Positions 1 to 9,655 of a stretch of 64,000 bases of DNA are shown one piece after another (the stretch's first letter is position 1; every line of letters starts with the position of its first letter). Source of the DNA: Euborellia annulipes. Taxonomy: Eukaryota > Arthropoda > Insecta > Dermaptera > Anisolabididae. The translations under genes and the position numbers were made by a program. The stretch spans positions 179,185-243,184 of the forward strand of contig JAKCPI010003054.1 of NCBI GenBank assembly GCA_023213315.1, read 5' to 3'. The notes below the pieces were generated by a model. That model saw only the letters and a list, made by a program, of their open reading frames with translations, had not been told where the DNA came from and did no database searches.

Positions 1-590
1 AAATGAAATTATAAGTTAGCAATAAAATAAAAGGAAATTGATGATTTTTAAAAAAAAGTGTAGGAGGTGGATTTGAACTCACATAAACCAAAAACTATAT
101 CTAACATATGATACATGTCATTAATTCTTGAATTCCCCCTGATTTCAAATAACTAAAGCCCTTTTAATTATATGATCTAATTTGGTAGCTATTGGCGATC
201 AAAGTTAAGCTTATTTTCGACCTTAATGTCATCAACACTCAATTTTCTATATTATCGAAAAAGCTTATTTAGCATTGTCTGATTAAAACCAAATTTTTAC
301 CAGAGATTTATAATTAAAAAATGAGTTTTTTTCTAAAGTTTCATTGAGATTGGTAAAGAAATAAATAAAATATTCACTATTTTGTAAATTGAGTTTTAGA
401 ATTTGGGATCTCAGTTGCAAGCCTAGAGCCGCTTCATATATCGCTCTCTTTACCCATCCGGGATCCCAAATTCTAAAACTCAATTTACAAAATAGTCAAT
501 ATTTTATTTATTTCTTTACCAATCTCAATGAAACTTTAGAAAAAAACTCAAATATAACCGATTAAAAAAAAAGTCTCAAAAAAACTTGAC
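1..590. repeat. Partial copy of the tRNA-ended fold-back element
   Basis: Positions 1-90 and about 100-590 match the larger element at 33405-34810, including the B-box-like segment near 65-85 and the inverted repeat centred near 425. Both arms read AAATTCTAAAACTCAATTT around the centre. The left end runs off the window, and the A-box half of the tRNA-like part is deleted. The open frame at 283-483 lies across the palindrome and also appears in the copy at 34075-34275; this is repeat sharing, not a gene. Confidence 0.75.
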
Positions 591-792
591 AATTTTCCGA
601 ATTTCATATCATAAAAAAAAATAAAATTTAATCTTGTACGCTGTCAAAATAAAATAGACTCACATCTTAAATGGGTTTCAAATAAGAAATAACTGCGGCG
701 TGTCTCGTGACACGTCGAGATTACTCATGTTACGCAACATTTGTCTCTTGTATCCCATTTCGAATGGGAGACAAGAAACATGCGACTTCTGT

Positions 793-1040
793 CAAGGACG
801 GTCCTAGCCTTACATTTTGGGGGGGGGGGGTCACTGTTTTTTTTTTTATAGTATAAATAAATGGGCCTGGACCCCAATAAATATATATTAATCAAATATG
901 AGTATCGTTTAAGTCTTAAATGGTCTAAGTTGCCGAAAAGATTGTGTGGATGGGAGAGTGAGTGGGAAAAAAGTGTGTGTTAAAAAAAGAAAAGATTTTG
1001 GGGGGTCCACCCCTTGACCCCCCCCTCTGGGACGCCCTTG
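793..1040. mobile_element. hAT-type MITE carrying a captured SINE tail, copy 1
   Basis: Ends read CAAGGACGGTCCTAG and, inverted, CAAGGGCGTCCCAGA. They are flanked by the exact 8-bp duplication ACTTCTGT (785-792 and 1041-1048), the target-site length typical of hAT elements. A G12 run sits just inside the left end and a C-run inside the right. The core, from GGCCTGGACCCCAATAAA through the GTGTG-rich stretch, is the tail of the tRNA-derived SINE seen at 8390, 21577, 33041 and 37142, without its tRNA head. A second copy lies at 13000-13257. Confidence 0.9.
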
Positions 1041-1485
1041 ACTTCTGTCATGCGACAAGGAAAAAATGTGAAAGAAAAAATCGCTAGGTGTATCCTAGCC
1101 TTTAGATTTTATGAATCTAAACTTCTCATCAAAAATTTAGATGTAAAATTTTGAGGGGGGAAAATTCCAATTTTTTTTAAGATTGTGTGCGTTTTTTCCC
1201 CATATTCTGATCTGAAGAACATTATCTATATGGTATATAAAAATATAGAGCTAAAATATACTTCGTATAAAATTCATTTTATTCAGTTTTAAAAATTTTT
1301 GCCAACCTTTTTTCTTGTATTCCTTTGTAAGCAAGCTATTTAAAAAAAAAAATTATAAATGAAAATAAAACTTAAAATAAGAATCAAATAAAAAAATAAG
1401 GGAGTAGAATAAATCTAATCAAATATAATATAAACAATTTTAATTTTTTAATTTATTTTTCTTGGAGATATACAGGGGCGTTTGT

Positions 1486-4400
1486 TTATTTCTTAGCCGC
1501 AGTTTGTCCTCCAGTTGGTGCTGTTGTAGCAGCTGCCGCGGCGGCAGCTGCTGCTGCAGCGGCTGCTTCATCTTCACGTTGGTAAGATTGAAGAAGCTCC
1601 TTTTTCTTTTGTGAAATACGTTCTTGACGCCGTTTCTTGGCTTCCTTCACCTTCATTCTTCGGGCTTCAGCTTGGTCTTTAAGCATTTTTGTTCGGGCTT
1701 TCTCAGCCTTTTTCTTGTGAATAAATTCCATAAGGACACGCTTGTTCTTAAAAACATTACCTGAAAAATATGAAAAAATAATATCAGTATTATGGAAATC
1801 AAAATTTTAAATAAGTTTGATAAGGATGCGACGTCAGAACCAGGGATGGAAAAAAATTCTAGTCACTAAAATAGAGTTTTACAAAAGAAATTTAGAAAAA
1901 TGAAATTAAGGGAAAAGAACAATGAGATTAAATGTGGAATATGAATCTTCAGAAAGAGGATCATTCATTGAACTATGGAAGTTCAGTAGCGGAGAAAGAT
2001 CGAGTGATGTAATGCAAACGGCAAAAAATTTGGTGTGACTGGTCGCACTTGATTTTTTTGAGTCAAGATATATATATTTCGTTTCCCAAAGCACCTTAAT
2101 TTCAAATTTGCGTTTTAAATGTTGACAGCTTTAAATAAACTATGGTTATTTTTCAAAATTTTAATCTCATATTAGGATATTTTATACACTATAGAGAATC
2201 CTAAATAAATATAAAATTTCTTAAGAATTAGAAATAATTTTTTAAAATGTGTAAAAAGTTCCACCTTTTGAATCGAAATTTACATGCAAATCCCCTTAGG
2301 GATTCAACATTGGCTCTATGGAAGAAAGAGCCGGAAAATTAATTTGAACAATCTGAAATGCTACATCAGTAAAGTGTATTTCATACAATTTTAGAAGTAA
2401 AATGAGAATATATATTTTAAAGAGGATCTAAAAAATAATTGATTTATGAATTTTAATCAAATCGTTTGAGCCAATTTTTAGACAATCGAAATAACTGTAA
2501 AAGTACATCAGTCAAGTGTACTTCAAACAATTTTCACTAAAAATTTTAGATATACTTTTTAAATATCATGTAAAAAATAATTGATTTATGAATTTTAATC
2601 AAAATTGTTAGAGTCGATTTTGAGAAATTTTAAAAAACTGAAAAAGTTCTTCAATAAAGTACAAATACTTTTTGGCCGATTTTGTTCAAAAGCTTATTTT
2701 GAGTATCCGGTGTCGAAATTTTGATGGATATACACGTTTTGAGGTCGCCTGAGTCCAAAAAAGTGGTATTTGCAACATGGTATGTGTGTGTGTGTTAGTG
2801 AACAAACTCTCTCAAGAACGAAAAGAGCCCCTAGGGCGTGACACGAAGCTTTTGAACAAAATCGGGCAAAAAGTACTAGTACTTTTTCAGATTTTTTCGA
2901 TTTTCTCAAAATTCGCTTTAACGATTTTGATTAAAATTCAAAAATCAATTATTTTTTAGACGTTCTTTAAAACGTATATTCTCATTTTGTCCTCAAAAAT
3001 GTTTGAAGCTCACTTTACTCTTGTACTTGTTAAAAATGGAAAAGTTCCTTGCGTTATTTTATACAAGTTATGGCAACCGAATTAGTAACCCGCCTCTCGA
3101 TCGATCCCTTCCAACTTTACTAATTCAGCAAGTTTTTAGAATTTTATTTAAAAAAATACATACCCTTCGCTTTCATATAGAGTTGATGATATAAATGTCT
3201 ATCAATTTTCTTAGCTTCTCTATATTTCTTGAGTAGTCGTCGAAGAACTCTCATGCGATTAATCCAAAGGGTCTTCTGGGGCATACGGGCATTTGCCGTA
3301 CCCTTTCTCTTACCAAAACCACAATGACGACCTTTTCTTCTAGCTTCTGTGTTCTTACGAACACGGGCTCGTGAATGGACTGCTACCGGTTTTTTAATAA
3401 TAAGACCATCTTTGATCAACTTACGGATGTTTTGTCCTAGAAACGAATTAAATTGTTTAAAATAAAAACAAATAATTGCAGGAATTTATAAGAAAAAATA
3501 ATTATTTTGATTTTAAAACAGGGAAGTCTTTTCGGGTTTTTCTTGGGAACGGGGGCAAAAAATAATTCTATTTTCTTATCTATCCCCCCCCCCCACCCCC
3601 TTTGAAAGACACTAGATATTTTGGATTTTTATATTTTATTTTTTTATACATTTTTTAAATAGTGAGTCAGGAGATGTGAGTTTAGTTTTGTCAGACCCGT
3701 AGCCAGTTTATGGGGGGGCAAACTCCTTGTCCCTCCGATATTCCGAAGGATTATAAATAAAGAGAAATACATAGTGAAAAAACCAAGTATTAAAATTTTA
3801 AATAAGAACCCTCTCCAAGAAAATTTTATGGCTATGGTCCTGCCTACGGTATTAGAAACTCTCAAATTTGAGTTGTTTTATTTAAATAACATCATCTAAT
3901 TAGAATATGAACTCGAATTATAAAGCTGTCCTGAACTCACAGCATTGTAATTCTAGTTGTTGGCGTGTATTAATAATATAATATAATAATGCTTATATAT
4001 TCAATCCTTTTCAGTTTATAAACATTAGTAATCGTTGAAATGGCAAATTTGTTAATTTATCTAACAGATTAAAGATATTTTAGTTAAAAACTTAATAGCC
4101 CATTAGGGTTAAGTTTTTATAAGATGTTTCTTTCCCCTATTCGTTTTAAATAACAATTTTGTTTTTGAAAGAATAGCACTGTAATAAGAATAAACATTGT
4201 TTTATTTTAAAGAATGATTATTGTAAGAAACTAAATAAGAAAGGCTCCTAGTGTTTGAAATATTTAGGCTTTTAAAGATCTAAGTCCATGATCAATCTAA
4301 ATCTGAAGAGACAGCAATACTTAAGTCTTATTTAATTAAATCTCATATTTAAATGAGGTTCTTATTCGGCTGCTCACTCCTTTCTCTCAATATCAATTAA

Positions 4401-5036
4401 AATATAGAGCAGTCTAAAAACAAAAGGATATATTCATGTCAAAAGAATATTTTTCTGTTAACAGGCCATATGTTTTTTATCTATATTTTTAAATCTACAT
4501 TTTTGAACATATAGCCTATATATCTATCAACGCGACTTTACTTAAAATAACTTTCTAAAAAAATGAATCTTAGAACCCAACAATATTTTAATAAATTTTC
4601 GGAAATTTGAAAGATAAAATTGACATCACTTAATATATTATAGGGGCGTAAAATTTTGAAAACTCTACCCAAATTTATGAAAAAATGATTATTTAAAAAT
4701 TGCTTACTTGAATTGGTATTGGCAATCTCGTTGATTTCATTAGGATCTAACCAAACCTTCTTTTTACCACATCGCATAACAGAGGCTGCAAGCCTCTTTT
4801 GCAATTTTAGGGTACTGGAAAAAAAAAATTGGTTGAATTAAGGGAATGCTAAGGAGACCATGTGGCGTTCACGTTGCTTTCGAAATAAACAAAAATTAAA
4901 CAATATTAAGTAATATAACTTGAATAAATTTAAAAAATTTAGAAACAATGTGTAAATATATAATATAAAATAAATATTAATCGATTTAAATAAAAAAAAT
5001 AAAAAAATAATATTAAAGAAAGGACTCTTACCTCAT
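1486..5036 (-). CDS. RPL19: Ribosomal protein L19 (eL19), four exons
   Basis: Structural protein of the large cytosolic ribosomal subunit. Exons, 5' to 3': 5032-5036 (only ATGAG), 4709-4814, 3164-3436 and 1486-1760; all junctions are GT-AG and in frame. The protein begins [20 protein letters not shown] and contains the family hallmarks [36 protein letters not shown] and [19 protein letters not shown], then a long basic C-terminal helix ('[19 protein letters not shown]'). A coding first exon of one start codon plus two bases is common in metazoan ribosomal protein genes. Unusually, the C-terminus carries an alanine-rich tract after YQREDE, encoded by a GC-rich stretch (about 1520-1570) that contrasts with the AT-rich surroundings, before the basic end TAAKK. 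Intron 3 holds R1 repeat debris. Confidence 0.97.
2010..3100. repeat. Degenerate R1 fragments in RPL19 intron 3
   Basis: About 2018-2700 resembles the long R1 variant in minus orientation: a broken GGTGTGAC hairpin at 2025-2065, then ACTATGGTTATTTTTCAAAA and the AAAGTACA...TTTTTGGCCGATTTTGTTC block. From about 2705 to 3080 a plus-oriented piece follows, with CACGTTTTGAGGTCGCCTGA, a GT-rich tract and AAAGTACTAGTACTTTTT. The two pieces face each other, suggesting two insertions or a rearrangement. Short open frames here (2694-2909, 2777-2959, 3003-3194) are repeat sequence. Confidence 0.7.
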
Positions 5037-5832
5037 GTTGATGGTACCCTGTCTCGACGAATAGAGATCACAAAATGGCCGGATCCATCGACATCAAATT
5101 ATCTACTCTCAAAAAATTACAAGTAAATTTTAGAATACATTATTTAATGTTATTAATTACAAATAACTATTTTAAAAAATATACTTTTTTTTTATTTATT
5201 ATTATTTTTAATTTTTTTATTAAAATTTTTTTTAATGGTTAAATATGTTGTTAAATTGAACATTTATAAAATAGAAAATAAATTTAAAAAATGGTACAAA
5301 AATGATAAATATAAAATAAAAAATAATTTTCTGTAAAAATAATTTATCCAAAAAATATCAGTTTTTAAAATAAATTTTTATTATTATTAACCCGCGGAAT
5401 TCAAAAAGCATCAGAGATAAAATCTGGTGTGACTGTTGTGATGTGTTTAAATTTTTTGATTTAAGGTCATTTTTGGCATCTATGGCAATTTAGTCCCCAT
5501 CACTATTTATTTGATTTTGATTGGTAACCAATTCAATTTAATTTTGTCGTATGGGCCGGGTTGCGAACCCGCGCCCCTGATTAAATTTAAATATATTATT
5601 TACCTATTCCCTAACAACAAACAATTGCATCACAGAGTAGGCTTGTGTGAGTGTTGTTTATTCCCTGGTGAGAACTGACAAAGAGTTCTTTCGTTTTTAA
5701 TATAGTATCTGGACAGCGAGCGATTGTCATGTTCAGAGAATTCATGTTCATGTTTTTAACATTAAATCACTGTATACAGCTGGACCATTACCCAGAAAGT
5801 AAATATAGGGTCGGAATCTTAATGGTCTCAGA
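5037..5832. other. Intergenic, RPL19 upstream region with SINE fragment
   Basis: Very AT-rich DNA upstream of RPL19. At 5418-5445 there is half of an R1 terminal hairpin (AAAATCTGGTGTGACTG). At about 5455-5580 lies a minus-strand fragment of a tRNA-derived SINE of the second family, recognised by GGGTTGCGAACCCGCG, the complement of a tRNA T-arm/B-box. No open frame worth calling. Confidence 0.6.
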
Positions 5833-6106
5833 CAGGGGCGGATTAAAGGGGGGGTGCGATCGCCCCTCCCCTATATATGTTTGATCTGTGCCCCCCCCCC
5901 CCCCGAGAAGAAATTCAAAAAGTTATAAAAACTAATAATCTAAAGAAATTATGATTTCCGCTCTTTAATTTCAATTGAATTTATTACCAATCAATTTAAA
6001 TAAATAGGAAAGGGGTCTAAATGGCCAAAGATGCCGACAAAGTCCTTAAATAAAAAATAAAAAATAAACCCCCCCCCCCCGACAAAATTGCATTAATCCG
6101 CCACTG
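5833..6106. mobile_element. hAT-type MITE, 274 bp
   Basis: Termini CAGGGGCGGATTAA and, inverted, CAGTGGCGGATTAA are flanked by an exact 8-bp target duplication GTCTCAGA (5825-5832 and 6107-6114). A C16 run lies at about 5887-5902 and a C12 run at 6069-6080. The core has no coding capacity, so mobility would have needed a hAT transposase supplied in trans. Confidence 0.93.
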
Positions 6107-6611
6107 GTCTCAGATGTCAAAAAAGACCATAATAAATAAAAAAACATCACCTGCTTGTTTCTCTGAAGATTTAGGTTCTTACTATAGGGTTCTCTAGGCA
6201 AAACCAAAGCAAAAGGAAAAAAAAAATTTATTTAAATCTTCTGTCTTCGCCCTTATTATTCCCGCGGGGTCGGCGGACCTTATTCTCCCTATCATTTGGA
6301 TATCAAAAGGTATAAATAAATATGCTTGGCCGTAGGGTAATATACATAATATGTATCATTGAATATTTACGGTATATATAAAGGTATAAAATTTAATCTA
6401 ATGATACAGAAAATGATTCAAAATCCTGGAAACTATTAAAAAAAAAGAGATAGTAAGAGAAATATATATTTTTTTAATTTCAAAATATTTTAATAAATAG
6501 CTATTTTATTTATTTAAATTTCTTTAACAGTAGTAAAACAAATCATCTTATTAAAAATTAAAAAATTGAAAATACTTAAATTAAAATAAAGAAAACATAT
6601 TAAACCAAGAA

Positions 6612-7196
6612 TTAAACAAATTCCTCCATTTCAATATCATATCCAACTAATTCTGCAGGAATTTTTAAAGAATTAAGGAGTTCATTCATCGACATCGAAT
6701 GTCCTTGGGATTTTACTAAATTAAGTAATCTATTCAGAGCTTCTTGACAACCATTTTTCCAAGTGCTAGTTAATTCTTTCAGTTTTGATATTTCATGTTT
6801 TTTTAGGTGGATATTTTCATTTAGATGTTCAATTTTTTCTTCTAAATTTTTAATTTTTATATTTAACTCTTCCAAGTCTTGATGTGTATATATTTTATCT
6901 AATTCATTTTGTTTTACTTCTTTATCATTCTCAAAATCAGCTTTTTCTATTAAAATTTCTTTATTGAATGTTAAAAATTTCCTTTTAGGTGTATTCTCTT
7001 GTTCTATTGTTTGAGGGTTTAATGTTGATATATTTTTGTTTGGAGTTTTATCACTTTCTTTTGGAGATTCAACATTATTCTGAGAAATCAGAGGTGATTT
7101 TCGTTTAAGTCCTATGCGTCTACATGGAGTTAAATTAAATTTGCCAGATGATTTTTCATTTATTATTCCGGAACTTTTATTATTTGGCGTCGACAT
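6612..7196 (-). CDS. SFR1: SFR1/Mei5-like recombination repair protein
   Basis: Probable partner of Swi5 in the complex that stimulates Rad51/Dmc1 strand exchange in homologous recombination. A single-exon frame of 194 residues starts MSTPNNKSSG and contains TPCRRIGLKRKSPL, a basic N-terminal motif resembling that of SFR1/MEIR5 proteins. A charged coiled coil spans about residues 105-145 (DLEELNIKIKNLEEKIEHLN). The C-terminal domain reads WKNGCQEALNRLLNLV...LLNSLKIPAELVGYDIEMEEF, matching the family's W-x-A-L-x-L-L and terminal Y-x-x-x-x-E-E-F pattern. I chose the ATG at 7196 because translation from 7223 adds a short hydrophobic stretch (MLLLLANAS) that looks like run-through of an intron acceptor (TTTTATTAG). 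An upstream coding exon is possible. The assignment rests on remembered family pattern. Confidence 0.7.
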   Translation of the reverse strand: MSTPNNKSSGIINEKSSGKFNLTPCRRIGLKRKSPLISQNNVESPKESDKTPNKNISTLNPQTIEQENTPKRKFLTFNKEILIEKADFENDKEVKQNELDKIYTHQDLEELNIKIKNLEEKIEHLNENIHLKKHEISKLKELTSTWKNGCQEALNRLLNLVKSQGHSMSMNELLNSLKIPAELVGYDIEMEEFV

Positions 7197-7689
7197 ACTT
7201 GCATTTGCTAATAAAAGCAACAAATGAGATAAAAGTTGATATATAACCCTGATATAAATAGATTTTTATTATTTTAATACTAACCTATTTTCAATTTTTT
7301 TTGTTTCACAGATTCTTTTTTATATTCGTAATAAATTACCAATTAATCCCAACAATAATATAACAAGATCAATAATTAATTCAAAAAGTGATTATTGTTG
7401 TTTTTAATTAAGAATTGTTAGTTTGACCGGTTTGAACTGTCAAATTTATGACATTTAAAATATTCAAAATTGGATGTAGAGGATGTATATATACTCTGTG
7501 GTAGAGGGCATAGTAAAATTTAGTTCAGACCATTGATTATAGATGACCGGAAAAAGCAACAAAATGCTAGCGCTCGGTTCAAAATCTCTTTTTAAAAGAC
7601 TGAACATTTTTGCCTAGATTTTTGTAAGAAAGAGAATGAAAAGATGAAGAAATACAAGATGCGGAAGAAATATGTCACATTACATCACG

Positions 7690-7852
7690 ATTGTAGATTT
7701 TATATCAAATTCCGGAGGCCATTTATACCCCGTCTCTATTTATTTCAATTGGATTGGTAGCTAATCCACCTAAAATAAATTTTCGCTTGAGACGGGATGC
7801 GAACCCGCGAGCCCATCACGCTAACTCCTACACCAAGGCCCAAGGGCAATAA
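7690..7852 (-). repeat. tRNA-derived SINE, second family, partial
   Basis: The minus-strand head reads GGTGTAGGAGTTAGCGTGA (A-box-like) followed by CGCGGGTTCGCATCCCG (B-box-like), then a body containing a CTATTTATTTCAATTGGATT block. Related fragments are at about 5455-5580 and 48325-48440. The head differs from SINE family 1 mainly in the body. Confidence 0.75.
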
Positions 7853-7913
7853 AGATTTTGAAAGCATAAATTATCTATTTATATAATTCGCTAATGCCCG
7901 TCTGTCTGTCACG

Positions 7914-8193
7914 CAGTGGCGTCATTTCAAATTTTTCTTGGGGGGGGGGGGGGCAAATTTTTTCTTGGGGGGGCAAACATTTTTTTTTTCTTAAAATTTA
8001 CTTACAAATGGGTACTCAAATTTGGCCAAAACATATTTAATTTAATTAATTGTTTAATTTTGTACAGTTTGTATACTCATAGATGTATTTTGGAGTATTT
8101 TATTTAGAATAATATAAAATTTTATAAAAATCAGAGCACTTGGGGGAGGGGGGCAAATGCCCCCCTGCCCCCCCCCCCCAAATGACGCCACTG
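7914..8193. mobile_element. hAT-type MITE with G14 run, 280 bp
   Basis: Termini CAGTGGCGTCATTTC and, inverted, CAGTGGCGTCATTTG are flanked by the exact 8-bp duplication CTGTCACG (7906-7913, 8194-8201). A G14 tract sits 25 bp inside the left end and C-tracts near the right end. The plus-strand frame 7916-8107 starts inside the terminal repeat and is not a gene. Fragments of the same family are at about 15476-15605, 54183-54205 and 60670-60915. Confidence 0.95.
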
Positions 8194-8389
8194 CTGTCAC
8201 GCTCTATTTGGGCAACTTCCCAATTTCGAAACCAAATTTTTTTAAATTCCTAAAGTTACGATTTCTCCCATAGGAAATTTATAGAGAAATATATATGTAT
8301 TCTTTGCATTGATATGAATGTGAACAAATCCTCAAGCAGGCACTGGATTGGAATAGTAATAATAATTTTTTGATAATTAAGAAGAAAAG

Positions 8390-8665
8390 GCGCCCCCGGG
8401 TCTGGCGTAGTAGGTAGAGTGCCTACCTCCTATACCAAACGTCGCGGGTTCGGGCCCAGGCAGTCCGATGATTTTATTTAAGCCATTTGGATACCAGATG
8501 GCTTAAATAGAAATGCCTGAACCCACAATATATATATTTATTACAACGGATATCGTCAAAGTCTTAAATGGCCTAAGTTGCCGAAAAGACAGTGTGAATG
8601 TGTGTGTGAGTGTGAGTGTGAATGAGAAAAAAGTGTGAATGTTTAAAAAAAAAAAAAAAAAAAAG
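8390..8665 (+). repeat. tRNA-derived SINE, family 1, copy a
   Basis: The head has an A-box-like TGGCGTAGTAGGTAGAGTG and a B-box-like GGGTTCGGGCCC. The body holds an imperfect stem (TTTAAGCCATTTGG...AGATGGCTTAAAT) and CTTAAATGGCCTAAGTTGCC, followed by a GTGTG tract and an A20 tail. Flanking sequence AAGAAAAGGCG / AAGAAATGGCG suggests a target duplication. RNA polymerase III transcription is inferred from the boxes. Confidence 0.9.
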
Positions 8666-8667
8666 AA

Positions 8668-8748
8668 ATGGCGAGGTTCCGCCTGAAGCGGGCCCGAGCC
8701 AGCTGGAGGGAGATCCAAGGGGTCGAAGGCGCGACGGGCGGCGCGGCT
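8668..8748. other. GC-rich 80-bp patch of unknown origin
   Basis: Immediately right of the SINE tail is a stretch of roughly 70 percent G+C (for example GAAGCGGGCCCGAGCCAGCT and GGCGCGACGGGCGGCGCGGC), unlike the AT-rich neighbourhood. It ends abruptly at TTAAATTATA. I cannot assign it. It may be a fragment of the element the SINE landed in. Confidence 0.4.
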
Positions 8749-9655
8749 AGTTAAATTATATTTTTGTATTCCGACGAAATATAAAATGTTTTTTTACATT
8801 TTACTCTTGTTTAAAAACGATAATAAATTTTTTTTCATTATAGTTTTATTAATAAAGGATAAACCAGGGATGGATAAATCAAGAGCAGTGACTGATCAAA
8901 AGGGGACACGGGGAAGGGGTTAAGTTCCTTCTCCTGATTTAGATAGCGCCACCGCTGCAATTGAAACAGCTGAAATAAAACCAGAATAAAGGGAAAATGG
9001 CAAAAATAGCACCGAGTTTCAGATTTATATTATCTAATAAAACTAGTCTAAATCCAATATTTTATAAATAAATGCATAGTAAATTTTTAACAAGAAGCCA
9101 GTGATTAAAAGGTGTTCGTCACCGATATAAATGATATAAACAAAAAAATTAAAAACTAAATTTTATTAAGAATAAATCAATCTATTTTTTCATTAAAAGT
9201 TTAGAATACGTTGTTTTATTTTTTACCTGTTTTTTACTATCTCTCAACAGTGATTCCAATTACAGAGAGACGGAGGAGACATTGGCAATGTTCGAAAATT
9301 TACACGGCAAGTGGGATTTGAACTTGAGTTGTTATCGCTAAGAAAAGTGTTTACTAATTATTAAAAGAAGAATAAGATTAAATGGAAAAATATTTTGTAT
9401 ATTTTATAAAAAAAATATATCAAAATAGAGGTTAGAAATGATTTTATCTAAAAATTATTTTCCTATTATTTTTTTTTTTATCATAATTTTTAATAAAATA
9501 ACAGGACATCCCTTCCCTGTAGCTCCCCTCCATTGATTAGAAATGTCATGTGCTTGAGATCCCCTTGCTCACAGGCCTCTTATATGCTCACAAGTTGTCT
9601 ATCTCGTTCATTTTTAAAAAGATCTCAATTTAAATTGTTTCAAAAGTGGACAATC

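Larger units (their letters stand above)
7224..9655. other. Intergenic between SFR1-like gene and PNPO
   Basis: The head-to-head intergenic region holds a SINE fragment (7690-7852), a hAT MITE (7914-8193), a full SINE (8390-8665) and a GC-rich patch (8668-8748). Between 8750 and 9655 I see AT-rich sequence and nothing I can name. Promoters of both genes presumably lie in the first and last few hundred bases, but no motif is diagnostic. Confidence 0.5.
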
